DNA of 64,000 bases, from positions 310,001 through 374,000 of the forward strand of contig CAVSQS010000002.1 of NCBI GenBank assembly GCA_963730165.1, given 5' to 3'. The translations under genes and the position numbers were made by a program. Below are positions 25,914 through 33,673 of this stretch, piece by piece. Each line of letters starts with the position of its first letter. The stretch's first letter is position 1. Source of the stretch: DASSQJ01 sp963730165. GTDB lineage: Bacteria > Actinomycetota > Actinomycetes > Actinomycetales > Dermatophilaceae. The notes beneath the pieces are model-generated. The model was not told where the DNA came from. It saw only the letters and a program-made list of their open reading frames with translations, and made no database searches.

Positions 25914-25935
25914 CCGCCGGCCCCCGCCTCTCGAC

Positions 25936-26205
25936 TCAGGAGGAGATGCCGCTGGCGTCGACGGAGTCGGCGACGATGGTCACCCGGTTGTGGTCGACCG
26001 ACATGAACCCTCCGTCGATCACTGCCTTCTGCCAGGTGCCTCCGGCGTTGATGCGCACCTCGCCCTCGGCGAGGACGACGAGCGTCGGCTGGTGGCCGGG
26101 CAGCACCCCGAGCTCGCCGTCGATCGAGCGCGCGCTGACCTGGTTCGCCTCGCCTTCCCAGACCTTGCGGTCCGCGGCGACGAGCTCGACCGTGAGCGAG
26201 GCCAT
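25936..26205 (-). CDS. atpC: ATP synthase epsilon subunit
   Basis: An 89-residue F1 epsilon subunit (central stalk), only the N-terminal beta-sandwich type, as usual in actinobacteria, with almost none of the C-terminal helical hairpin. LTVELVAADRKVWEGEANQV, GELGVLPGHQPTLVVL and GGFMSVDHNRVTIVAD are diagnostic. Its ATG overlaps the atpD stop by one base (TGATG). It is the last structural gene of the atp operon. Confidence 0.95.
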   Translation of the reverse strand: MASLTVELVAADRKVWEGEANQVSARSIDGELGVLPGHQPTLVVLAEGEVRINAGGTWQKAVIDGGFMSVDHNRVTIVADSVDASGISS

Positions 26206-27662
26206 CAGAGGTTCTTCTGGATCTCGGCCCACTGACGCTCGACGTCGTCGAGGCCACCGCACATGAAGAACGCCTGCTCACCGACGTGGTCGTACTCACC
26301 GTCGGCGATCTTCGCGAACGCCTCCACCGTCTCCGACAGCGGGACGGTGGAGCCCTCGATACCGGTGAACTGCTTGGCGACGTAGGTGTTCTGCGACAGG
26401 AACCGCTGGATGCGACGGGCCCGGTTGACGAGGATCTTGTCCTCCTCGGACAGCTCGTCGATGCCGAGGATCGCGATGATGTCCTGCAGCTCCTTGTTGC
26501 GCTGGAGGATCTGCTTCACGCGCAGCGCCGTGTTGTAGTGCTCCTCGGAGATGTACCGGCGGTCGAGGATGCGGCTGGTCGAGGTCAGCGGGTCCACGGC
26601 CGGGTAGATGCCGAGCGAGGCGATCTCGCGGGAGAGCTCGGTCGTCGCGTCGAGGTGGGCGAACGTCGTCGCCGGAGCCGGGTCGGTGTAGTCGTCGGCC
26701 GGCACGTAGATCGCCTGCATCGAGGTGATCGAGTGGCCGCGGGTCGAGGTGATCCGCTCCTGGAGCACGCCCATCTCGTCGGCGAGGGTCGGCTGGTAGC
26801 CGACCGCGGACGGCATCCGGCCGAGCAGGGTGGAGACCTCGGAGCCGGCCTGGGTGAACCGGAAGATGTTGTCGATGAACAGCAGCACGTCCTGCTTCTG
26901 GACGTCGCGGAAGTACTCGGCCATCGTCAGCGCGGAGAGGGCGACGCGCAGGCGGGTGCCCGGCGGCTCGTCCATCTGGCCGAAGACGAGGGCGGTCTGG
27001 CCGAGGACGCCGGCCTCCTCCATCTCGACCATGAGGTCGTTGCCCTCACGGGTGCGCTCCCCGACGCCGGCGAACACCGACACGCCACCGTGGTCGCGCG
27101 CCACGCGGGCGATCATCTCCTGGATGAGGACGGTCTTGCCGACGCCGGCGCCGCCGAAGAGGCCGATCTTCCCGCCCTGGACGTACGGGGTCAGCAGGTC
27201 GATGACCTTGATGCCCGTCTCGAACATCTGGGTCTTGGACTCGAGCTGGTCGAAGGCCGGCGCTTGGCGGTGGATGCCCCAGCGCTCCGTGACCTCGAGG
27301 GTCTCCCCCGGCTCGAGGTTGAGGCACTCCCCGGTGGTGTTGAACACCTTGCCGAGCGTGACGTCGCCGACGGGGACGGTGATCGGGCCGCCGCTGTCCT
27401 GGACGGCGGTGCCCCGGACGAGGCCGTCCGTGGGCTGCAGGGAGATGGCCCGGACCATGTTGTCGCCGATGTGCTGGGCCACCTCGAGGTTGAGCTTCTT
27501 GGACTCACCGCCGAGCTCGACCTCGGTGGTCAGGAGGTTGTACTGCTCCGGCATCGCGTCGACGGGGAACTCGACGTCGACGACGGGGCCGATGATCCGC
27601 GAGACCCGGCCGGTGCCGCCGGCCCGGGTGTCCTCGCTCTTGTCGGTGACAGTCGCAGTCAT
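26205..27662 (-). CDS. atpD: ATP synthase beta subunit
   Basis: A 485-residue catalytic subunit of F1. It has GRVSRIIGPVVDVEFP at the start, the Walker A sequence GGAGVGKTVLIQEMI, GERTREGNDLMVEM with the catalytic glutamate, LLFIDNIFRFTQAGSEVS (Walker B) and the DELSEEDK (DELSEED) lever near the C terminus. ATG 27662 follows a GAGAGAGA sequence. A GTG at 27680 that overlaps the atpG stop (GTGA) would add six residues and is a real alternative. Confidence 0.97.
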   Translation of the reverse strand: MTATVTDKSEDTRAGGTGRVSRIIGPVVDVEFPVDAMPEQYNLLTTEVELGGESKKLNLEVAQHIGDNMVRAISLQPTDGLVRGTAVQDSGGPITVPVGDVTLGKVFNTTGECLNLEPGETLEVTERWGIHRQAPAFDQLESKTQMFETGIKVIDLLTPYVQGGKIGLFGGAGVGKTVLIQEMIARVARDHGGVSVFAGVGERTREGNDLMVEMEEAGVLGQTALVFGQMDEPPGTRLRVALSALTMAEYFRDVQKQDVLLFIDNIFRFTQAGSEVSTLLGRMPSAVGYQPTLADEMGVLQERITSTRGHSITSMQAIYVPADDYTDPAPATTFAHLDATTELSREIASLGIYPAVDPLTSTSRILDRRYISEEHYNTALRVKQILQRNKELQDIIAILGIDELSEEDKILVNRARRIQRFLSQNTYVAKQFTGIEGSTVPLSETVEAFAKIADGEYDHVGEQAFFMCGGLDDVERQWAEIQKNL

Positions 27663-27676
27663 GGTCTCTCTCTCGT

Positions 27677-28576
27677 TCACTTGCTCTCGGCCAGCGCGCT
27701 GGCGCCACCGACGATTTCGCTGATCTCTTGGGTGATCTCGGCCTGGCGCGCCTGGTTGGCCAGCCGGGTGTACTTCTTGATGAGCTCCTCGGCGTTGTCG
27801 GTCGCCGACTTCATCGCCCGCTGGCGCGCCGCGAGCTCGGAGGCGGCCGACTGGAGCATGCAGTTGAACAGCCGGGAGGTGACGTACTTGGGCAGCAGCG
27901 CGTCGAGCACCTGGCCCGCGCTCGGCTCGAACTCGTAGAGCGGCAGGAGGTCCTCGGGCGCCGGGGCCTCCTCGCCCTCGACGACCTCGAGGGGGAGCAG
28001 ACGGATGACCTCGGGCTCCTGCGTCACCATCGTGACGAAGCGGGTGAAGACGACGTGGACCTCGTCGACGCCACCGAGGTCGGTGGCCGTCGTGAAGTCG
28101 GCGACGATCCGCTCACCGATCTCCCGGGCCACATCGAAGGTCGGCTTCTCGGAGAAGCCGCTCCACTCCTCGGCGTACTCGCGTTGACGGAACCGGTAGT
28201 AGCCGATGACCTTGCGGCCGAGCAGGTAGGGGACGACCTCCTTGCCCTCCTCCCGCAGCCGGGCCACGAGCCGCTCGGACTCCTTGATGACCGACGAGCT
28301 GTACGCGCCCGCCATGCCGCGGTCGGAGGTCATGATGACGACCGCGGCTCGGGTCACGTCCTCCTTCTCCGTGGTGAGGGGGTGGTCCTCGTTCGAGAAC
28401 GTCGCCACCGCGGAGACCGCTCGGGTCAGGGCCCGGGCGTAGGGGGTCGACTCACGCACCGCCTGCTGGGCCTTGACGACCCGCGAGGCGGCCATGAGCT
28501 CCATGGCCCGCGTGATCTTCTTCGTCGCGCTGACGGACCGGATGCGCTGCCGGTACTCCCGGATCTGCGCTCCCAT
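27677..28576 (-). CDS. atpG: ATP synthase gamma subunit
   Basis: A 299-residue central-stalk subunit that turns inside the alpha3beta3 ring. The N-terminal helix MGAQIREYRQRIRSVSATKK followed by ITRAMELMAASRVVKAQQAV and the C-terminal helix SELAARQRAMKSATDNAEEL are the coiled-coil parts. VIMTSDRGMAGAYSSSVIKE lies in the Rossmann-like domain. The loop EVVEGEEAPAPEDLLPLYE is an acidic insert of the type seen in actinobacterial gamma subunits. It lies between atpA and atpD as usual. Confidence 0.96.
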   Translation of the reverse strand: MGAQIREYRQRIRSVSATKKITRAMELMAASRVVKAQQAVRESTPYARALTRAVSAVATFSNEDHPLTTEKEDVTRAAVVIMTSDRGMAGAYSSSVIKESERLVARLREEGKEVVPYLLGRKVIGYYRFRQREYAEEWSGFSEKPTFDVAREIGERIVADFTTATDLGGVDEVHVVFTRFVTMVTQEPEVIRLLPLEVVEGEEAPAPEDLLPLYEFEPSAGQVLDALLPKYVTSRLFNCMLQSAASELAARQRAMKSATDNAEELIKKYTRLANQARQAEITQEISEIVGGASALAESK

Positions 28577-28621
28577 GTCATCCCGCCTTTCGTCGTGTCT
28601 GCTGCTCGCCGGAGATCGTCG

Positions 28622-30268
28622 TCAGCGCTTCTGCTTGACGATCTGCTCCTGGTCGGACTCCATCGCCTTGTCGGCGGCGTCCTCCTCGGCCTCGTCGCCG
28701 ACCGGGACGGTCTCGGCGCCGGAGCCCTCGAAGAGCTTGGCCTTGAAGGTGTCGACCTCCTTCTCGAGCGCCTCCTCCGTGGACTCCTCGAACGTGCCCG
28801 ACTCGCGGATCGCGGCGAGCAGGTCGGACTTGGTCCGGCGCAGGTGGTCGAGGAACTCCGACTCGAAGCGGCGGACGTCCTCGACGGCGACCGTGTCGAG
28901 CTTTCCGGTGGTGCCGAGCCAGATCGAGACGACCTGCTCCTCGACGGGGAACGGCGCCGACTGCGGCTGCTTGAGCAGCTCGACGAGGCGGGCGCCGCGG
29001 GCCAGCTGCGCCCGGGAGGCCGGGTCGAGGTCGGAGGCGAACATCGCGAAGGCCTCGAGGGCGCGGTACTGCGCGAGGTCGAGCTTCAGGCGGCCCGAGA
29101 CCGACTTCATCGCCTTGATCTGCGCAGCACCACCGACGCGGGAGACCGAGATGCCGACATCGATCGCCGGACGGACGTTGGCGTTGAACAGGTCCGCCTG
29201 GAGATAGATCTGGCCGTCGGTGATGGAGATGACGTTGGTCGGGATGAAGGCCGAGACGTCGCCCGCCTTGGTCTCGATGATGGGCAGGCCGGTCATCGAG
29301 CCGGCGCCGAGGTCGTCGGACAGCTTGGCGCAGCGCTCGAGGAGGCGGCTGTGCAGGTAGAAGACGTCACCCGGGTACGCCTCGCGGCCCGGGGGGCGGC
29401 GCAGAAGGAGGGACACGGCGCGATAGGCCTCGGCCTGCTTCGACAGGTCGTCGAAGACGATGAGGACGTGCTTTCCCTGGTACATCCAGTGCTGGCCGAT
29501 CGCCGAGCCGGTGTAGGGCGCGAGGTACTTGAAGCCCGCGGAGTCGGAGGCGGGGGCGGCGACGATGGTCGTGTACTCCATCGCGCCGGCCTCCTCGAGC
29601 GTGCCCTTCACGGACGCGATCGTGGAGCCCTTCTGGCCGATGCCGACGTAGATGCAGCGAACCTGCTTCTCCGGGTCGCCGGTCTCCCAGAACTCCTTCT
29701 GGTTGATGATCGTGTCGACGGCGACGGTCGTCTTGCCGGTCTGCCGGTCACCGATGATCAGCTGCCGCTGCCCGCGACCGATCGGGGTCATCGCGTCGAC
29801 CGCCTTGAGGCCGGTCTGCAGTGGCTGATGGACCGACTTGCGCTGCACGACCGTGGGGGCCTGCAGCTCGAGCGCGCGGCGCTCGTCGGACTCGATGTCG
29901 CCGAGGCCGTCGATCGGGGTGCCGAGCGGGTTGACGACCCGGCCGAGGAAGTTGTCGCCGACGGGCACCGAGAGGACCTCGCCGGTGCGCTTGACCTCCT
30001 GGCCCTCCTCGATCTTGGAGAAGTCGCCGAGGATGACGACACCGATCTCGTGCACGTCGAGGTTGAGCGCGATGCCGAGGGTGCCGTCCTCGAACTGGAG
30101 CAGCTCGTTGGTCATGGCCGAGGGCAGGCCCTCGACGTGGGCGATGCCGTCACCGGCGTCGACCACGCGGCCGACCTCCTCACGGGACGCCGTGCCGGGC
30201 TCGTAGGACCGCACGTAGCCGTCCAGCGCGTCGCGGATCTCGTCCGGACGGATCGAGAGCTCCGTCAT
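28622..30268 (-). CDS. atpA: ATP synthase alpha subunit
   Basis: A 548-residue non-catalytic nucleotide-binding subunit of F1. It shows GRVVNPLGTPIDGLGDIESD, GDRQTGKTTVAVDTI (Walker A), HVLIVFDDLSKQAEAYRA (Walker B region) and VGISVSRVGGAAQIKAMK. The chain is about 35-40 residues longer than the E. coli protein because of an acidic/basic tail (AETVPVGDEAEEDAADKAME). A similar extension in mycobacteria suppresses ATP hydrolysis; that role here is inferred. ATG follows GAGGAGAA. Confidence 0.97.
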   Translation of the reverse strand: MTELSIRPDEIRDALDGYVRSYEPGTASREEVGRVVDAGDGIAHVEGLPSAMTNELLQFEDGTLGIALNLDVHEIGVVILGDFSKIEEGQEVKRTGEVLSVPVGDNFLGRVVNPLGTPIDGLGDIESDERRALELQAPTVVQRKSVHQPLQTGLKAVDAMTPIGRGQRQLIIGDRQTGKTTVAVDTIINQKEFWETGDPEKQVRCIYVGIGQKGSTIASVKGTLEEAGAMEYTTIVAAPASDSAGFKYLAPYTGSAIGQHWMYQGKHVLIVFDDLSKQAEAYRAVSLLLRRPPGREAYPGDVFYLHSRLLERCAKLSDDLGAGSMTGLPIIETKAGDVSAFIPTNVISITDGQIYLQADLFNANVRPAIDVGISVSRVGGAAQIKAMKSVSGRLKLDLAQYRALEAFAMFASDLDPASRAQLARGARLVELLKQPQSAPFPVEEQVVSIWLGTTGKLDTVAVEDVRRFESEFLDHLRRTKSDLLAAIRESGTFEESTEEALEKEVDTFKAKLFEGSGAETVPVGDEAEEDAADKAMESDQEQIVKQKR

Positions 30269-30367
30269 GTCTGATCTTCTCCTCGGTCACCGGCCCCCGG
30301 TGGGGCCGAAGTGTGTTGTTCGGGCGGTGCGATTCGGTTGTGGGTGCCGGTCCGGCCGGCGTCCGGG

Positions 30368-31183
30368 TCAGCCCCCGGTGACGTGCCGCCGGGCCTCCTC
30401 GAGGCGCCTCAGCACGGTGCCGTCGACGACCTCGTCGTCGACCTGGACCCGGATGCCGCCCATGACCGTGGGGTCCTGGACGACCTGGAGGGTGACAGCC
30501 TTGCCGTAGTGCGCCTCGAGCGCCGAGCGCAGCCGGGCGGACTGCTGGGCGGTGAGCGGCGCCGCGACGGTGACGAGCGCGGTGAGCTCGTCGCGCCGGC
30601 GGGAGGCCAGGTCGAGGTAGGCCTCCATGACGCGGTCGAGCCGACGACCCCGGGGCACCCGGACGGCCTGCTCGGCGAGGCGGATCGTCTCGGGCGCCGC
30701 CTTGCCCTCGAGGAGGGTACGCACGAGCGCGGTCTTCCCCTCGGCGTCGGTGTTGCGGCTCGAGAGCGTGTCACGCAGGCCCGGGTCGGCGGCGACGATC
30801 CGCTCGAAGCGGAACAGCTCGTCCTCGACCCGGTCGATGCGGCGCTCCTTCTCCGCGCTGACGAGCAGCGCCTGGACCGCGAGGCTCTCCAGGGTGTCGG
30901 CGAGGTCGCGCTCGGCGGCCCACCGCTGCGCGGCGACGACGCCGACGAGGTCGGCGGTGACGTCGGACACCTTGCCGCCGAAGAGCTGCTGCACCAGACC
31001 CGCCTTGGCCTCGCCCTCACGGGAGGGGTCGGCGAGGGCGCGACGCAGCGACGCGGTGCCCTCCACGACACCGGTGACGGCGAAGAGCTCCTCGGCGAGG
31101 GACGTCGTGTCGCTCGTGCCCGAGACGGCGCTGTCGAGGGCCTCCTCGGCGGTGCGCTGCGCGGCGCGGGACGACCCACGCAT
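30368..31183 (-). CDS. atpH: ATP synthase delta subunit
   Basis: A 271-residue F1 delta (OSCP-like) subunit that joins F1 to the peripheral stalk. It is longer than the about 180-residue E. coli form, as in other actinobacteria where delta has an extended N-terminal part. It shows LFGGKVSDVTADLVGVVAAQ and, at the C terminus, KAVTLQVVQDPTVMGGIRVQ. ATG overlaps the atpF stop by one base (TGATG). Confidence 0.94.
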   Translation of the reverse strand: MRGSSRAAQRTAEEALDSAVSGTSDTTSLAEELFAVTGVVEGTASLRRALADPSREGEAKAGLVQQLFGGKVSDVTADLVGVVAAQRWAAERDLADTLESLAVQALLVSAEKERRIDRVEDELFRFERIVAADPGLRDTLSSRNTDAEGKTALVRTLLEGKAAPETIRLAEQAVRVPRGRRLDRVMEAYLDLASRRRDELTALVTVAAPLTAQQSARLRSALEAHYGKAVTLQVVQDPTVMGGIRVQVDDEVVDGTVLRRLEEARRHVTGG

Positions 31184-31767
31184 CAGGCGTCCTGACCCGC
31201 GGGGGCGACCTTCTCGGGCGTGACCTCGCCGGACTCGAGCTCGGACAGGAAGCGGTCGACGATGCCCTTCTGGCGGACCTCGTCCTCGAGGGACTCCCCG
31301 ACGATCTTGCTCGCGAGGGTGGTCGAGAGGGTCCCGACCTCCTGGCGGAGCTGGACGACCGCCTGCTGGCGCTCCGCCTCGACCTGGCGCTTGGCCGACT
31401 CGGTGATCCGGTTCGCCTCGGCCTGGGCCTGCTGGCGCATCTCGGCCACGATCGAGGCGCCCTGCTCGCGGGCGGACTCACGGATCTCGTTTGCCTCGGT
31501 GCGGGCCTCGGCGAGCTGGGCGTTGTAGCGCTCGAGCGCGGCGTGCGCCTCGGCCTGGGCCTCCTCCGCCTGCTTCATGCCACCCTCGATGGCGGCGGCG
31601 CGCTCCTCATAGAGCTGCTCCATCCGCGGCACGACCTTGGACTTGTACAGCCAGTAGAGGATCGCGAAGGCGATGAGCCCGACGATCATCTCCGCCGGGT
31701 GCGGCAGGAGCGGGAAGCCCGAGGGCCAGCCGGTCTCCTCGGCCATCGGGACGGATGCGTACAGCAC
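31183..31767 (-). CDS. atpF: ATP synthase b subunit
   Basis: A 194-residue peripheral-stalk subunit. One membrane span near residues 25-45 (EMIVGLIAFAILYWLYKSKV) is followed by a long charged helix (AIEGGMKQAEEAQAEAHAAL onward) that forms the coiled-coil dimer. The GTG start at 31767 is supported by AAGGAA six bases upstream and gives the usual short exported N terminus. An ATG at 31746 is less likely. Confidence 0.94.
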   Translation of the reverse strand: MLYASVPMAEETGWPSGFPLLPHPAEMIVGLIAFAILYWLYKSKVVPRMEQLYEERAAAIEGGMKQAEEAQAEAHAALERYNAQLAEARTEANEIRESAREQGASIVAEMRQQAQAEANRITESAKRQVEAERQQAVVQLRQEVGTLSTTLASKIVGESLEDEVRQKGIVDRFLSELESGEVTPEKVAPAGQDA

Positions 31768-31812
31768 GTCGGTTCCTTACGTCGGTGTCAGCGGGGGCGG
31801 TGACGCGTGGGG

Positions 31813-32022
31813 TCAGCCCTGGAAGACGAACGCGAAGACGAGACCGAGGATGGCGAGCGCCTCGGTGATCGCCATGCCGGTGAAGGCGATGGTCTGCAGC
31901 ATGCCGCGCGCCTCGGGCTGGCGGGCGACACCGTTGATGTAGGCCGCGAAGATCAGGCCGACGCCGATACCGGGGCCGATGGCGGACAGGCCGTAGCCGA
32001 GGAAGGCGATGTTGCCGGTCAT
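31813..32022 (-). CDS. atpE: ATP synthase c subunit
   Basis: A 69-residue proteolipid of two membrane helices that forms the rotor ring. GLSAIGPGIGVGLIFAAYI is helix 1, with the glycine repeat. RQPEA (34-38) is the cytoplasmic loop. GMAITEALAILGLVFAFVF is helix 2, with the proton-carrying glutamate at residue 54. No sodium-binding residue pattern is seen, so it is a proton-type ring. ATG follows AAAGGAA. In mycobacteria this subunit is the target of bedaquiline. Confidence 0.96.
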   Translation of the reverse strand: MTGNIAFLGYGLSAIGPGIGVGLIFAAYINGVARQPEARGMLQTIAFTGMAITEALAILGLVFAFVFQG

Positions 32023-32111
32023 GACATTCCTTTCGGGTGGCGCCGGGTCCTGTCCCCGGCGTCGTGTGGGGGGTGTTCAGTTGGTCGGTGGCTCGGACCG
32101 CAGCCCGAGGA

Positions 32112-32945
32112 TCAGTGGTGCTCGCTCACCGCGTCACCGATGTACAGCGCCGCGAGGAGGGTGAAGACGAAGGCCTGCAGGAACTCGATGAGGAGCTCGA
32201 AGGCGGTCATGAAGATCGCGAACGCGAACGAGAGGATGCCCGAGAACTTCAGGAAGATCGTGTCGCCCTCGAGGAGCAGGTACTCGCCCCCGAGGATGAA
32301 CACGAGGAGCATCAGGTGGCCGGCGAGCATGTTGCCCATGAGTCGCAGGGCGAGCGTGAGCGGGCGGATCACGAAGTAGGTGAGGAACTCGAGGAAGAAC
32401 AGGACCGGCTTCAGCCACCCGGGCAGGCCCGGGGGCACGAGGGACTTCAGGTAGCCGACGACGCCGTGCTTCCGCTTCAGCGCGACCGCGTGGTAGGTCA
32501 CGTAGACGATGAGCGTGAGGACGATCGGGAACCCGAGCCGGCTGAAGGTCGGGAACTGGATGAAGGGAATGATCCCGGCGACGTTGTTGAGCAGGATCAT
32601 CGTGAACAGCGTGAAGAGCAGGGGGATGAAGGGCTTGAAGTCCTTGGCGCCGATGACGTCACGGGCGATCGTGTTGCGCACGAAGCCGTAGACCTGCTCG
32701 GTCATCCACTGCCGCTTGCTCGGCACGAGGGAGAGGCGGGAGGTGGTGCTGACGAAGAACCAGCCGAGGAAGCCGACGGTGATGAGCAGGACGAGCGCGG
32801 GGCGGGTCAGGGCCCAGGAGCTGTCGCCGCCGACCACGGGCCACCAGAAGTTCGCGACCCCGGGGGTCTGGAAGCCGTCGCCACCACCCTCGGCGGTCTG
32901 GACGATGCTCGGCAACAGGTGTGCGGACACCACGCTGGGGCTCAC
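32112..32945 (-). CDS. atpB: ATP synthase a subunit
   Basis: A 277-residue Fo subunit that forms the proton half-channels. RPLTLALRLMGNMLAGHLML carries the essential arginine of helix 5, and FELLIEFLQAFVFTLLAALY is the last helix. FVRNTIARDVIGAKDFKPFI is a typical cytoplasmic loop of the family. GTG 32945 follows GAGGAGAGG. It is the first structural subunit gene after the AtpI-like gene. Confidence 0.96.
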   Translation of the reverse strand: MSPSVVSAHLLPSIVQTAEGGGDGFQTPGVANFWWPVVGGDSSWALTRPALVLLITVGFLGWFFVSTTSRLSLVPSKRQWMTEQVYGFVRNTIARDVIGAKDFKPFIPLLFTLFTMILLNNVAGIIPFIQFPTFSRLGFPIVLTLIVYVTYHAVALKRKHGVVGYLKSLVPPGLPGWLKPVLFFLEFLTYFVIRPLTLALRLMGNMLAGHLMLLVFILGGEYLLLEGDTIFLKFSGILSFAFAIFMTAFELLIEFLQAFVFTLLAALYIGDAVSEHH

Positions 32946-33060
32946 AGCCTCTCCTCGGGGAATTCCCGGACGCCATCGAGGGGCGTCCGCTCGAACGGGA
33001 CGTACGCTACCCGACCTGCGCAGGTGGTCGCGACGAAGGGACCGGGGCGGAGGGGTCCGG

Positions 33061-33516
33061 TCACGGCTGCTCCTGCGAGCCGGTCGACGGCTCGTCGTAG
33101 ATGGGCAACCGGGCCCGGCGCAGGGCCCTCATCGCGAAGGCCTGCCAGACGATCGTGACGACGAGGGCGACCACGCCGAGGGCGAATCCGTCGACCCAGG
33201 ACGCGCCGCGGAAGACGATGATGAAGAGCAGCAGGGCGAGCACCTGACCGAGGTAGACGGCCATCGCGACGGCGAAGAAGGCGTGCGGGCTCGCGCTGCG
33301 CACGAGTCGGCTGAGCAGGAACATCCCCGAGGCGTAGAAGAGGACCGAGACGACCAGCCCGAGGACGCCACCGGCGAGCGAGTCCACCCCCCGGGCGGCC
33401 ACGAGGGCCACGACGGTGAGCACTCCGGCGACGGTGGCCGGGAGGAGGGCCCCGCGGAGCATGACCGCGAACGGTCGGCCCGCCTCGGGGACGGTGCTCG
33501 CGCTGGGGTCGGTCAT
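33061..33516 (-). CDS. AtpI-like membrane protein
   Basis: A 151-residue protein with four membrane segments (LLPATVAGVLTVVALVAA, LAGGVLGLVVSVLFYASGMF, FFAVAMAVYLGQVLALLLFI, GFALGVVALVVTIVWQAFA) and a short acidic tail. Position before atpB and topology match AtpI of other actinobacteria (Rv1303 in Mycobacterium, from memory), which helps c-ring assembly or ion uptake in some species. Sequence conservation in this family is low, so assignment rests mostly on context. It is the first gene of the atp operon. Confidence 0.75.
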   Translation of the reverse strand: MTDPSASTVPEAGRPFAVMLRGALLPATVAGVLTVVALVAARGVDSLAGGVLGLVVSVLFYASGMFLLSRLVRSASPHAFFAVAMAVYLGQVLALLLFIIVFRGASWVDGFALGVVALVVTIVWQAFAMRALRRARLPIYDEPSTGSQEQP

Positions 33517-33560
33517 CGACGATCGGCCTCTTCGGTGGTCGTGGCGGAGGGTCTCCGTCA

Positions 33561-33586
33561 GGGCTTGTGAAAGTTATCACAAGCCC
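33561..33586. promoter_or_regulatory. perfect 26-bp palindromic operator over the atp promoter
   Basis: GGGCTTGTGA, six bases (AAGTTA), TCACAAGCCC is a perfect inverted repeat. The core TTGTGA-N6-TCACAA fits the redox regulator Rex (TTGTGAA-N4-TTCACAA with one mismatch) and also CRP-family proteins (TGTGA-N6-TCACA). The predicted -10 of the atp operon lies in its centre, which suits a repressor. Its centre is 57 bp before the AtpI-like start codon. Confidence 0.7.
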
Positions 33587-33600
33587 TCGTGGTGGCCCAA
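33571..33600 (-). promoter_or_regulatory. predicted promoter of the atp operon
   Basis: On the minus strand TTGGGC (33600-33595) and TAACTT (33576-33571) are 18 bp apart, a fair match to actinobacterial housekeeping -35 and -10 boxes. The start of transcription would be near 33564, leaving a leader of about 48 nt before the AtpI-like gene. Confidence 0.5.
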
Positions 33601-33673
33601 TTCGCGTCCCTCGACCGTAGCCCCCATCCGCACGGGCCCCAAGTCCGACCGCTCGCGGGACCGCCGCCCCGGG

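Noticed and set aside
26286..30274. Very long plus-strand reading frames opposite atpD, atpG and atpA
   Set aside because: They mirror the codon periodicity of strongly biased atp genes. Their products are D/L/V/R-rich strings with no domain.
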